This document shows, piece after piece, positions 25,471-33,613 of a stretch of 64,000 nucleotides of DNA. The stretch covers positions 62,001 to 126,000 of the forward strand of contig CANQUQ010000003.1 of NCBI GenBank assembly GCA_947627115.1. Direction: 5' to 3'. Position 1 is the stretch's first letter, and each line of letters begins with the position of its first letter. The notes beneath the pieces are model-generated. The model worked only from the letters and a program-made list of their open reading frames with translations. It did not search any database and had not been told where the DNA came from. The DNA comes from an uncultured Acetatifactor sp. (GTDB lineage: Bacteria; Bacillota; Clostridia; Lachnospirales; Lachnospiraceae). The position numbers and the translations under genes are program-made.

Positions 25471-26916
25471 TCAATATTTCTTCCAGTTGGACGGTGCCAG
25501 CAGGATCATCATGGGAAACAGCTCCAGCCTTCCCGCCACCATGTCAAAGATCAGTACGCACTTGGAAAGCGGACTGAAAAGGGAAAAATTCTGTGTGGGC
25601 CCCACCCCGGCAAGTCCCGGCCCGATATTGTTCAACGTGGCGGCCACCGCCGTGAAATTGGTGGTAAAGTCAAAGTTGTCAATGCTCACCAGCAGCACAG
25701 AGCTGAAAAAGATGAACGAGTAGACAGCGATAAATACATTGGTGGCGCGCAGCGTCTCATGGGGAAGAGGACGGCCGTCGACCTTGATCTTCTTGACCAC
25801 CCTTGGATGGATCATCACCGCCAGCTCCTTGCGGATCGTTTTGCACAGGATGATGATCCTCGCCACCTTAATGCCGCCGCCTGTGCTGCCCGCGCAGGCG
25901 CCGATGAACATTAGGAGCACCAGTATCATCTTGGAGAGCTCCGGCCATCGGTCAAAGTCCGCAGACGAGAAGCCTGTGGTGGTGATAATGGAGCCTACCT
26001 GGAAGAAGGCATGCCGCAGGGAATCCCATATGTTGGGATACAGCTTGTGGATATTCCAGGTGATGATGGCTCCGCTGCCGAAGACGATTCCCAGATACCA
26101 GCGCACCTCCTCTATGGCGAACACATCCTTGATCCGTCTGCTGATCAGGCAGAAATAGGCCATATAGTTGACGCCGCTCAGGATCATGAACAGCGTGATC
26201 ATATTCTGGGCCAGAGGGCTGAACCTCATGACACTGTCACTGTAGATGCTGAAGCCTCCTGTGCCCACGGTTCCGAAGATGATGGTCAGCGCCTCGTACA
26301 GGTTCATACCGCAGAGACAGAACACGATAGTTCCTATCACCGTCAGACCGATGTATATCTCATAGAGGATCTTCGCCGTGTCCTTTACCCTGGGGACCAG
26401 CTTGCCCACAGAGGGGCCGGTGCTCTCCGCCCGCATCAGATTGATGGTCGTTCCGCCGCCCATCAGGGGCAGGATCGCCATAATAAATACGAACACTCCC
26501 ATACCGCCGATCCAGTGGGTAAAGCTCCGCCAGAAAAGGCTGGCATGGCTCAGCGCCTCCACATTTGTCAAAATACTGGCACCTGTGGTAGTGAATCCGG
26601 ATGCGGTCTCAAAAAGAGCGTCAATATAATTGGGAATCTCCTCCGTGAGAAAAAAGGGAAGCGCCCCAAAGGCACTCATGGTAAGCCAGCTCAGAGCAAC
26701 GGCGGCAAACCCCTCTCTGGTGTAGAGATCGCGCCTTTTCGGTCTCCTCTGCTTCAACAGGAATCCGGCTAAAAGACAGATGATGGATGTCGCCAGAAAT
26801 ACCAGGGAAATACGCACCTCCCTGTAGATCACACCGACCAGGGTCGGCAGCAGCAAAAAAGCCGCTTCAAATTCCAGCATCCAACCTATAATGAACCGAA
26901 CGATCCCAATATTCAT
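25471..26916 (-). CDS. trkH: Potassium uptake protein TrkH
   Basis: A 481-residue membrane channel subunit of the Trk/Ktr superfamily. Four P-loop repeats can be seen, such as ETASGFTTTGASILTN, GTVGTGGFSIYSDSV, QVGSIITTTGFSSADFDRW and LNNIGPGLAGVGPTQNFSLF. It passes K+ across the membrane, gated by TrkA. The ATG at 26916 shares its A with the trkA stop (TGATG), so the two are coupled. Last gene of the run that begins at cysE. Confidence 0.95.
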   Translation of the reverse strand: MNIGIVRFIIGWMLEFEAAFLLLPTLVGVIYREVRISLVFLATSIICLLAGFLLKQRRPKRRDLYTREGFAAVALSWLTMSAFGALPFFLTEEIPNYIDALFETASGFTTTGASILTNVEALSHASLFWRSFTHWIGGMGVFVFIMAILPLMGGGTTINLMRAESTGPSVGKLVPRVKDTAKILYEIYIGLTVIGTIVFCLCGMNLYEALTIIFGTVGTGGFSIYSDSVMRFSPLAQNMITLFMILSGVNYMAYFCLISRRIKDVFAIEEVRWYLGIVFGSGAIITWNIHKLYPNIWDSLRHAFFQVGSIITTTGFSSADFDRWPELSKMILVLLMFIGACAGSTGGGIKVARIIILCKTIRKELAVMIHPRVVKKIKVDGRPLPHETLRATNVFIAVYSFIFFSSVLLVSIDNFDFTTNFTAVAATLNNIGPGLAGVGPTQNFSLFSPLSKCVLIFDMVAGRLELFPMMILLAPSNWKKY

Positions 26917-28277
26917 CACTTATCCCCCAAAATATCCTTGATGTCCCCCAGCCTGGTGTGTGTGGTCACTACCACCACCAGATCGCCCACCTGCAGCTCA
27001 TCCTGTCCGCCGGGAATAATAGCGTGATTTCCCCGCGTGATGGAGCAGATCAGCAGATTCTTCTTCAGGCGCATTTCGGCCAGAGGAACCCCGGTGACCG
27101 CGGAGGGCTCCTTGATATAGAATTCCAGCGCCTCTACACGGCCATCCTCCAATTTATAGAGGTTTTCTACATTGCTGTTCAGAGACTCGTTCATGGAGCG
27201 GGCGTACTTAATGATCACATCCGCGGTGAGCAGTCTGGGAAAGGTGGTGCTGTCCAGCTGAATATCTCCCAGCACACTGTTGAAATTGACGCGATTGATC
27301 TTTGTGACGATCTTTGCGTGAGAATACTTCTTTGCCACCAGAGAGAGAAGGATGTTCTCTTCGTCCAGCCCGGTAAGCGCCGCAAAGCCCTCCACGGTAT
27401 CCAGCCCCTCCTGCAAAAGCAGCTTCTCGTCCGTACCGTCGCCGCATATGACGGTGGCCTTGGGCAGCAGCTCGCTCAAGTGCTCGCATCTGGCCGGATC
27501 CTGATCCACGATCTTGGTATCGATGCCTACATCCAGAAGACGCCTCGCCAGATAGTACGCAACAGTGCCGCCGCCCACCAGCATGGCGGTGCGCACCTTG
27601 CCGGTGACGATACCGATCTTGCGGAAGAAATCGCTGGCCTTTGACGGCGTGGCGACGATGGCCACCATATCCCCCTCCCGGAACACAAAATCGCCCCTGG
27701 GGATCAGCACCTCCTCTCCTCTTGTGACCATACACACCAGCACGTCGCACTTTAATGTGGTGCGCACGTGGATCAGCTGATAGTTATTCAGCAGGCAGTC
27801 ACCTGTGACCCTGAAATGCAAGAGCTCGATCCGGCCCTTGGAGAAGGTGTCGATCTTGACAGCGGTAGGGAACTGAAATATCCTTGCGATCTCGGCGGCC
27901 GCAGTGAGCTCAGGGTTGATGATCATGGCGATCCCCAGCTCCTTTCTCAGGAAGGAGATCTCCGTGTTGTAGATGGGATTCCGCACCCTGGCAATGGTCT
28001 TACAGTGCCCTGCCTTTCTGGCGATCACACAGCTGAGAAGATTCTGTTCATCGGAGCCGGTGACCGCGATCAGCAGATCCGCATGCCGGATCCCCGCCTC
28101 CTGAAGTGTCTGGTAACTGACGCCGTTTCCCACGATTCCCATGGCATCCAGCTCGTCGGTGATAGACTTTACCTTGTCCTCCTTCTCGTCGATGACCACA
28201 ATATTGTGATTTTCCCCGTTAAGCTGCTCTACAAGTGTAATGCCTACCTTGCCGCAGCCTATAATGATTATATTCAT
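26916..28277 (-). CDS. trkA: Potassium uptake regulatory subunit TrkA
   Basis: A 453-residue cytosolic protein with two tandem RCK units: a Rossmann fold MNIIIIGCGKVGITLVEQLN, its TrkA-C domain (about 135-215), a second Rossmann fold (TAMLVGGGTVAYYLARRLLD at about 232) and a second TrkA-C domain at the end. It binds NAD(H) or nucleotides and gates TrkH. Its ATG overlaps the sigH stop by four bases (ATGA), tying K+ uptake to the sporulation sigma gene at the translational level. Confidence 0.95.
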   Translation of the reverse strand: MNIIIIGCGKVGITLVEQLNGENHNIVVIDEKEDKVKSITDELDAMGIVGNGVSYQTLQEAGIRHADLLIAVTGSDEQNLLSCVIARKAGHCKTIARVRNPIYNTEISFLRKELGIAMIINPELTAAAEIARIFQFPTAVKIDTFSKGRIELLHFRVTGDCLLNNYQLIHVRTTLKCDVLVCMVTRGEEVLIPRGDFVFREGDMVAIVATPSKASDFFRKIGIVTGKVRTAMLVGGGTVAYYLARRLLDVGIDTKIVDQDPARCEHLSELLPKATVICGDGTDEKLLLQEGLDTVEGFAALTGLDEENILLSLVAKKYSHAKIVTKINRVNFNSVLGDIQLDSTTFPRLLTADVIIKYARSMNESLNSNVENLYKLEDGRVEALEFYIKEPSAVTGVPLAEMRLKKNLLICSITRGNHAIIPGGQDELQVGDLVVVVTTHTRLGDIKDILGDK

Positions 28278-28894
28278 AACATCCTCCTGATCTTGGTCTT
28301 CAGACGCTGCAGCGCGTTGTCGGTCGCCTTCTCGTCACGCCCCAAGACTCTGGCGATCTGCGAATAACTCATACCTGTCATATACAGATCCAGTACCTGC
28401 CGCTCAAAATCGCTGAGCTCCTCCTCGATGGTCTTCTCAAGATATGCCACCCGCTCCTTGTCCAGAAAAAGCTCTTCGGGGCTCAGCTCGGCCCTGTCCG
28501 CCAAAAGCTCTGCCAGAGAGATCCCCTCCTGTCCGTCCGAGGCGGCGCCGCCGCTGTCCAGCGGCACATACGTATTCAGCGGAAAATGCTTGCGCCGCTT
28601 GGAGGCCTGCACCGCCGTGTACATCTGCCTGCTGATACAAAGATCGGCAAAGGTATAGAAGCTGGCGTCTCTGCCGGTATCAAAATCTCTCACTGCCTTG
28701 AACAGGCCGATCATACCCTCCTGTATCAGGTCCTCGTTGTCCGCTCCCAGTATGAACATGGACTTTGCCTTGCTTTTGACCAGTTTCTTGTACTTGTCGC
28801 AGATGAAGTCCATAACGGGCTCCTCGCCCCGTCTCAGCCTATCGATCAGTTCACTGTCGCTGCACTGATCATAGTCCGAAATTCTTCCAGCCAT
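28274..28894 (-). CDS. sigH: RNA polymerase sigma-H factor
   Basis: A 206-residue sigma-70 family protein resembling SigH (Spo0H): DSELIDRLRRGEEPVMDFIC, region 2 with NEDLIQEGMIGLFKAVRDFD and FYTFADLCISRQMYTAVQAS, and region 4 ending LYMTGMSYSQIARVLGRDEK. In Bacillus and Clostridia SigH directs genes for the entry into sporulation. The order rlmB-sigH is conserved in Firmicutes and supports this over other sigma factors. It has 23 bases to rlmB upstream and overlaps trkA downstream. Confidence 0.93.
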   Translation of the reverse strand: MAGRISDYDQCSDSELIDRLRRGEEPVMDFICDKYKKLVKSKAKSMFILGADNEDLIQEGMIGLFKAVRDFDTGRDASFYTFADLCISRQMYTAVQASKRRKHFPLNTYVPLDSGGAASDGQEGISLAELLADRAELSPEELFLDKERVAYLEKTIEEELSDFERQVLDLYMTGMSYSQIARVLGRDEKATDNALQRLKTKIRRML

Positions 28895-28917
28895 GCTTCC
28901 TCCTGTATTGTCGCGCC

Positions 28918-29658
28918 CTATACACCGCGCTGCCGCACGATCTCATAGGCCAATACGCCTGCTGCCACAGAGGCATTCAGAGAATCGATATTGCCCTTCA
29001 TGGGAATGGCCGCAGTCATGTCACACTTCTCCCTTACCAACCGGGAGACCCCGTTCCCCTCGCTTCCGATCACAAGCCCTATCGGTCCCTTCAGGTCCAG
29101 CTGATACATGGAAGTGCCGTCCATGTCGGCACAGACGAACCAGAGTCCCTCCTTTTTCAGATCCTCGATGGTCCTGGAGAGATTGGTGACCCTGGCCACA
29201 GGTGTGTAATTCAGAGCTCCCGCAGAAGTCCTTGCCACCGTTGCAGTCAGCCCCACCGCATGATTCTTCGGAATAATGACACCGTGTGCCCCCGCCAGAT
29301 TTGCCGTGCGGATAATAGCGCCCAGATTGTGTGGATCCTCAATATCGTCCAGCAGGAACAGAAAAGGCGCTTCTCCCTTTTCCTCGGCCGCCTGCAGGAT
29401 GTCCGACACCTCCGCATAACGGTATGCTGCGGCGACGGCGATGACGCCCTGATGCCTGCCCGTCACGGAGAGCTGATCCAGCCGCTCTCTGGTGACATAT
29501 TTCACAACGGTGTCCTGCTTTTTCGCCTCTCTCCTGATCGTCATCACCGGGCCGTCCTGACAGCCGTCCAATATATAGAGCTTGTCTATCGTCCTGCCGG
29601 AACGGAACGCTTCGATCACGGCGTTCCTGCCCTCTATGGTAAATTCCTCGTATGCCAT
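28918..29658 (-). CDS. rlmB: 23S rRNA (guanosine-2'-O-)-methyltransferase RlmB
   Basis: A 246-residue SpoU-family methyltransferase: an N-terminal substrate domain (EEFTIEGRNAVIEAFRSG), then the knotted SAM domain with LLDDIEDPHNLGAIIRTANL, GPIGLVIGSEGNGVSRL and IPMKGNIDSLNASVAAGVLA (motifs 1-3). It methylates a guanosine of 23S rRNA at the 2' oxygen. Standard length and its usual position between mrnC and sigH. Confidence 0.95.
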   Translation of the reverse strand: MAYEEFTIEGRNAVIEAFRSGRTIDKLYILDGCQDGPVMTIRREAKKQDTVVKYVTRERLDQLSVTGRHQGVIAVAAAYRYAEVSDILQAAEEKGEAPFLFLLDDIEDPHNLGAIIRTANLAGAHGVIIPKNHAVGLTATVARTSAGALNYTPVARVTNLSRTIEDLKKEGLWFVCADMDGTSMYQLDLKGPIGLVIGSEGNGVSRLVREKCDMTAAIPMKGNIDSLNASVAAGVLAYEIVRQRGV

Positions 29659-29670
29659 GTTCCCTCACTT

Positions 29671-29782
29671 TCAACCGGAACCGTCTGCCGGCATTCCCGT
29701 ATGACCGAAACCGTCTGCCGGTATTCCCGTGTGTCCGGAGCCGTCTGCCGGCATGCCCATGTGCCCGGAACCGTCTGCGGTC
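29671..29782. repeat. 30-bp tandem repeat between mrnC and rlmB
   Basis: About 3.7 copies with a 30-base period (units from 29671, 29701, 29731 and 29761), each with the core CCGTCTGCCGG. They fill almost the whole gap between the two genes and reach the mrnC stop. No frame through them links the genes. Confidence 0.9.
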
Positions 29783-30260
29783 ACAGTTCGAGTCCTGCCA
29801 GCTCCATCCCTTTCCGAACCAGCTCCAGCACCCGATCCATCCTGCCGCTCAGATACAGATGTCCCAGCACCGCCTCAAAGCCGGTCGCCTTCAGATAGTC
29901 TCCCAAGCTGGCGTTCTTCGCCATGGTGTGCGGCTTGGAGTTGCGGCCCCGGCGGTAGACGGACTTTTCCTCCTCCGTAAGTTCGTTCATCAGGGCCTGT
30001 ATGATCGCTGCCTGAGCCGGAGCGCTCACATATCTCACGGTAATGCGGTGCAGCTCGTTCGCGGGACGGTTGGCGCGCGCCACCACCACTGTCCGGATGA
30101 TCAGATCATAGACGGCATCCCCGATGTAGGCCAGCGTCAGAGGCGAGTAGGCGCGAACGTCCTGACATTTGCCGGGGAAGGCGTCAAGAATGTCCTTCAA
30201 CAGACTCTCCTGACCTGCTGCCCTGTTCTTTTCCGCCGTTGCTCTCACGCCTTCTTCCAT
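29781..30260 (-). CDS. mrnC: Mini-ribonuclease III
   Basis: A 159-residue RNase III catalytic domain without the double-stranded RNA-binding domain: YSPLTLAYIGDAVYDLIIRT carries the acidic catalytic residues, followed by RRGRNSKPHTMAKNAS and GDYLKATGFEAVLGHLYLSG. It matures the ends of 23S rRNA. The start overlaps the cysS end by 16 bases, so translation is coupled. Placement after cysS is typical. Confidence 0.94.
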   Translation of the reverse strand: MEEGVRATAEKNRAAGQESLLKDILDAFPGKCQDVRAYSPLTLAYIGDAVYDLIIRTVVVARANRPANELHRITVRYVSAPAQAAIIQALMNELTEEEKSVYRRGRNSKPHTMAKNASLGDYLKATGFEAVLGHLYLSGRMDRVLELVRKGMELAGLEL

Positions 30261-31666
30261 TTCACTCCCTCACGGGTATCTTCCAGCAGGATTCCCCTTG
30301 ACATCAGCTCGTCGCGGATAGCGTCGGCTCTCGCAAAATCCTTTTCCTTCTTTGCCGCCCTCCGCTCTTCAATCTTCTCCAGAATGTAGCGCTCCAATTC
30401 CGCATCCACGCCGTCCTTCCCGGCCTTTTTCTCCGAGGCCGTGGTCAGGTTCAGGGAAAGCACCCGGTCAAAGCTCTCGGCCAGCGCATACTTCGTGGCA
30501 TCGGACATATCGTCCTTCAGCATGTCATAGAGCACAGTGATGGCCATGGATGAGTTCAGATCGTCGCAGAGCGCCGACTCGAACCGCCGGCGGTATTCGT
30601 CGAACTTTGCCCTGTCGGTCTCGCCCTCTCTCTTCAGTGATCCGATCCTTTTTACCAGCTTATCGTAGGCGGCACTCATATTATCCAACACTTCATAGGA
30701 AAATTCAAGAGGCTTGCGGTAGTGGGACTGCAGGCAGAAAAGCCTGTACACCAAGGGGTCGTACCCTTTCTCCTCCAGGGTGCTTACCGTCAGGACCTTC
30801 CCCTTGGATTTGCTCATCTTTCCGGACCTGTCGTTCAGATGATGTACGTGGAACCAGTAATTGCACCACTTATGGCCCAGATAGGCCTCGCTTTGCGCGA
30901 TCTCGTTGGTATGATGGGGAAAGATATTGTCCACGCCGCCGCAGTGTATATCAATATACTCGCCCAGATGCTTCATGCTGATGCAGGAGCACTCGATGTG
31001 CCAGCCGGGATATCCCACGCCCCAGGGGCTCTCCCATTTCAGCTCCTGGTCCTCGAACTTGGATTTTGTGAACCACAGGACGAAGTCGCTCTTGTTCCTC
31101 TTGTTCGCGTCCTCCTCCACATCGTCTCTGACGCCCACCAGCAGCTCCCTCTCATTCTGGCTGGAAAACACATAATAATCCTTCAGCCTGGAGGTATCGA
31201 AATAAATATTGCCGCCGCTCTCATAGGCATAGCCTGTCTCCAGCAGTCTCGATATCACTCTGATGAACTCGTCGATACAGTTGGTGGCAGGCTCCACCAC
31301 ATCCGGCGTCTTTATGTTCAGCTTGCGGCAGTCCTCAAAGAAAGCCTTCGTATAGAATCCGGCGATCTCCATGACGGTCTTGTGCTCTCTCTTTGCGCCC
31401 GCCACCATCTTATCCTCCCCGGTGTCCGTATCGCCGGACAGATGGCCCACATCCGTGATGTTCATAACGCGCTTTACATCGTAACCGATATAGCGCAGCG
31501 TCTTTTCCAGAAGATCCTCCATGATGTAGCAGCGCAGATTGCCGATATGGGCAAAATGATACACCGTGGGGCCGCAGGTGTACATGGCTACCTTTCCGTC
31601 TTCATTGGGGATGAACTGCTCCACCCTTCTGGTCAGTGTGTTATAAAAATGCAATTTGTTTTCCAT
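30245..31666 (-). CDS. cysS: Cysteinyl-tRNA synthetase
   Basis: A 473-residue class I synthetase: YTCGPTVYHFAHIGNLRCYI (zinc Cys and HIGN), GWHIECSCISMKHLG (further zinc ligands), GKMSKSKG (KMSKS), and a C-terminal anticodon region with a heptad-rich end. It charges tRNA-Cys. The start is the ATG at 31666 (MENKLHFYN), two bases after the cysE stop, preceded by GGAGAGAG. It is governed with cysE by the cysteine T-box. Confidence 0.97.
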   Translation of the reverse strand: MENKLHFYNTLTRRVEQFIPNEDGKVAMYTCGPTVYHFAHIGNLRCYIMEDLLEKTLRYIGYDVKRVMNITDVGHLSGDTDTGEDKMVAGAKREHKTVMEIAGFYTKAFFEDCRKLNIKTPDVVEPATNCIDEFIRVISRLLETGYAYESGGNIYFDTSRLKDYYVFSSQNERELLVGVRDDVEEDANKRNKSDFVLWFTKSKFEDQELKWESPWGVGYPGWHIECSCISMKHLGEYIDIHCGGVDNIFPHHTNEIAQSEAYLGHKWCNYWFHVHHLNDRSGKMSKSKGKVLTVSTLEEKGYDPLVYRLFCLQSHYRKPLEFSYEVLDNMSAAYDKLVKRIGSLKREGETDRAKFDEYRRRFESALCDDLNSSMAITVLYDMLKDDMSDATKYALAESFDRVLSLNLTTASEKKAGKDGVDAELERYILEKIEERRAAKKEKDFARADAIRDELMSRGILLEDTREGVKWKKA

Positions 31667-31667
31667 A

Positions 31668-32351
31668 TTACTGTCTCTCTCCATTCTTCTCCTGCCGCAG
31701 CCGCTTCATTTCCTGCTCCAGCTCCAGGACTCTGTTGATCAGCTCCGTGTTGGCGCGCTGCAAATCGGCGATATCTTCTTTTACGGGATCCGGAAGGTCC
31801 GTCTGGTTCATGGTCTCCTGCGGCAGGGTCAGATTGCTGCGCTTCACCACCCGGCCGGGAACGCCCACAACAGTGGAATCCGGCGGCACCTCGGCCAGCA
31901 CCACACTGCCCGCGCCGATCTTGGAATTGTCACCTATGGTGAACGACCCAAGCACCTTCGCTCCGGCACTGATCATCACATTGTTGCCGATGGTGGGATG
32001 ACGCTTGCCGTGTTCCTTGCCTGTACCTCCCAGGGTAACGCCCTGATAGAGCGTCACATTATCTCCGATCACGGTGGTCTCTCCGATGATCACGCCGATG
32101 CCGTGATCGATAAAGAGTCCTTTTCCGATGGTCGCGCCCGGATGGATCTCAATGCCCGTCTTCCTGGCGCTGCGCTGGGACACCCATCTCGCCAGGAAAT
32201 AATGTTCCCTGACGTAGAGCCAGTGGGCGGCACGGTAGTGCAGCATGACCCGGAAGCTGGGATAAAGAAAAACTTCCATGGACGAATGGATCGCCGGATC
32301 TCTCTCCCTTATGATCCTGATTTCCTCTTTAATATTTTTGACCAGTCCCAT
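31668..32351 (-). CDS. cysE: Serine O-acetyltransferase
   Basis: A 227-residue left-handed beta-helix acetyltransferase: ARKTGIEIHPGATIGKGLFI, DHGIGVIIGETTVIGDNVTL, GGTGKEHGKRHPTIGNNVMI, GAGSVVLAEVPPDSTVVGVP. It makes O-acetylserine, the precursor of cysteine. The last 40 residues are a coiled coil (LQRANTELINRVLELEQEMK) beyond the usual catalytic core. The ATG at 32351 is favoured over an upstream GTG because a GAGAGG site precedes it. First gene after the T-box. Confidence 0.95.
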   Translation of the reverse strand: MGLVKNIKEEIRIIRERDPAIHSSMEVFLYPSFRVMLHYRAAHWLYVREHYFLARWVSQRSARKTGIEIHPGATIGKGLFIDHGIGVIIGETTVIGDNVTLYQGVTLGGTGKEHGKRHPTIGNNVMISAGAKVLGSFTIGDNSKIGAGSVVLAEVPPDSTVVGVPGRVVKRSNLTLPQETMNQTDLPDPVKEDIADLQRANTELINRVLELEQEMKRLRQEKNGERQ

Positions 32352-32395
32352 ATTCCCTCTCACCCGATGCGGCTCCGCCGCACAGAAGCAAATAA

Positions 32396-32660
32396 AAAGC
32401 CGCGGAAGACACTGTCCCGTAAGAGACGGTCTTCCCGCGGTTCCACTCTACTTAAAGGCCGGTGGCCTTTCTCTCCATGCGTATAACGTCCGCCCACGTG
32501 TCCGGATACCGCCAAAACGCCTTCCCCGGACCGGCTCACGAATGCACTTCCCTTTCCCTAGACCGGACCGCTCTCAGCCGTACCGCAGCCCTCTCTGTGA
32601 CCTATTCCGGAAAAGTACTCTCTTCGCTCTCAGCCTTTTTTCAGATATCTGTCATCTAAT
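32396..32660 (-). ncRNA. T-box riboswitch (cysteine)
   Basis: On the minus strand the leader holds the conserved T-box, read as GAGTGGAACCGCGG at about 32436-32450. Its CCGCGG end also forms the terminator stem with 32400-32410. Upstream are the AGTA and AGAGAGGG...GCTGAGAGC elements of stem I. The specifier region reads GAAG-TGC-A, with TGC at 32546-32544, a cysteine codon. Uncharged tRNA-Cys would favour the antiterminator and switch on cysE-cysS. Length and position fit the class. Confidence 0.93.
32400..32440 (-). terminator. T-box-controlled terminator
   Basis: Arms from about 32400-32411 and 32428-32440 (CCGCGG-AAGAC against GTCTT-CCCGCGG) make a GC-rich stem, followed on the minus strand by a TTTTTA tract. 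The alternative pairing of the T-box sequence with the upstream bulge is the antiterminator. Confidence 0.85.
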
Positions 32661-32664
32661 AAAC

Positions 32665-32693
32665 AGAATATGCAAAATGCAGCCGTTTGTCAA
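32665..32693 (-). promoter_or_regulatory. Promoter of the cysE T-box operon
   Basis: Minus strand: TTGACA (32693-32688), 17-base spacer, TATTCT (32670-32665). It lies in the 14 bases after the ispF stop and just upstream of the leader. Confidence 0.8.
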
Positions 32694-32706
32694 CACTCTT
32701 TTTTAT

Positions 32707-33240
32707 TCATCGCGGACACCCCGGACACTTCCCGCAGCTCCCTGCGGCCTGTCCCGCCGTCAGATCAAAGGGACTGGTCAGCAGGCAGACCGCCTGGGCC
32801 GATATCCCTTCCCCCGTTCCCGTAAAGCCGAGGCCCTCCTCAGTGGTCGCCTTCACGCTCACGAATTCCGCGTCCAGTTCCAGCGCGCCTGCAATATTTT
32901 CCCGCATGGCGTCGATATACGGCCGCAGCTTGGGAGCCTGTGCGATGACGGTGGAGTCGATATTCTCAATGAGAAATCCCTTTTCCGCCAGCAGCCCGCC
33001 CACCCGCTTTAACAGCTCCAGGGAGGAGATTCCCTGATAGGCCGGATCCGTGTCCGGAAAATGCTTTCCGATGTCTCCCAGCGCCGCAGCGCCCAGCAGG
33101 GCGTCCATAACGGCATGCAGAAGCACATCCGCATCCGAGTGGCCCAGCAGCCCCTTCTCATAGGGGACTCTGACCCCTCCCAGAATCAGCTCCCTGTCCG
33201 ATACCAGTCTGTGTACGTCATAGCCCATTCCGATTCTCAT
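32707..33240 (-). CDS. ispF: 2-C-methyl-D-erythritol 2,4-cyclodiphosphate synthase
   Basis: A 177-residue Isp[14 protein letters not shown] and [20 protein letters not shown] (zinc ligands Asp/His/His), [40 protein letters not shown]. It forms the cyclic diphosphate in the non-mevalonate isoprenoid route. Standard enzymes end near residue 157. This one has about 20 extra residues ([20 protein letters not shown]) with a CxxCxxC cluster, which is unusual. Own upstream region with three GTCAATG direct repeats. Confidence 0.96.
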   Translation of the reverse strand: MRIGMGYDVHRLVSDRELILGGVRVPYEKGLLGHSDADVLLHAVMDALLGAAALGDIGKHFPDTDPAYQGISSLELLKRVGGLLAEKGFLIENIDSTVIAQAPKLRPYIDAMRENIAGALELDAEFVSVKATTEEGLGFTGTGEGISAQAVCLLTSPFDLTAGQAAGSCGKCPGCPR

Positions 33241-33335
33241 CTGAACTCCGTTCCGCCGGCGCCTCGCACCGGCACATGCAGGTCAATGTGTCAATGTCTC
33301 TCCGTGTCAATGAATATTATTTTGCCCAAAAAACA

Positions 33336-33361
33336 AAAAGTCTTTCCTGAGAAAGACTTTT
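33336..33361 (-). terminator. Terminator after the tRNA pair
   Basis: Arms 33336-33346 and 33351-33361, a perfect 11-base-pair stem with a 4-base loop, followed on the minus strand by T-rich sequence. It lies directly after tRNA-Met. Confidence 0.85.
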
Positions 33362-33363
33362 CG

Positions 33364-33437
33364 TAGCGAGAAAGGGATTTGAACCCCCGACACCGCGGGT
33401 ATGAACCGCGTGCTCTAGCCAACTGAGCTATCTCGCC
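33364..33437 (-). tRNA. tRNA-Met (anticodon CAT)
   Basis: A 74-base cloverleaf on the minus strand: acceptor GGCGAGA pairs with TCTCGCT, D arm AGCTCAGTTGG, anticodon CAT in loop TTCATAC, T arm GGGGGTTCAAATCCC. No CCA is encoded. A CAT anticodon can also be tRNA-Ile2 after lysidine modification or initiator tRNA; it lacks the initiator's three G-C pairs at the stem end. Confidence 0.92.
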
Positions 33438-33461
33438 ATATGTTCCGGCCAAACGCCGGAG

Positions 33462-33534
33462 TGGAAGTTATAGGGCTCGAACCTATGACCCTCTGCTTGT
33501 AAGGCAGATGCTCTCCCAGCTGAGCTAAACTTCC
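33462..33534 (-). tRNA. tRNA-Val (anticodon TAC)
   Basis: A 73-base cloverleaf: acceptor GGAAGTT pairs with AACTTCC, D arm TAGCTCAGCTGGGAGAGC, anticodon TAC in loop CTTACAA, T arm TAGGTTCGAGCCCTA. No encoded CCA. First in transcription, 24 bases before tRNA-Met. Confidence 0.95.
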
Positions 33535-33566
33535 ATCTGTCGGCTGTCCGAACAGCCGACTTAGTT

Positions 33567-33595
33567 AGTATACAGTGAACCATACTGTTTGTCAA
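33567..33595 (-). promoter_or_regulatory. Promoter of the tRNA-Val/tRNA-Met unit
   Basis: Minus strand: TTGACA (33595-33590), 17-base spacer, TATACT (33572-33567), near-consensus as usual for tRNA genes. Confidence 0.85.
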
Positions 33596-33613
33596 GATTT
33601 TTTTCGGCGGAGC

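Noticed and set aside
29671..29782. Possible CRISPR or coding repeat
   Set aside because: The 30-base units are contiguous, without spacers, and no frame through them has a start or joins the neighbouring genes.
33282..33312. Three GTCAATG direct repeats upstream of ispF
   Set aside because: Short, unevenly spaced and partly TTGAC-like promoter elements; not enough to call an operator.
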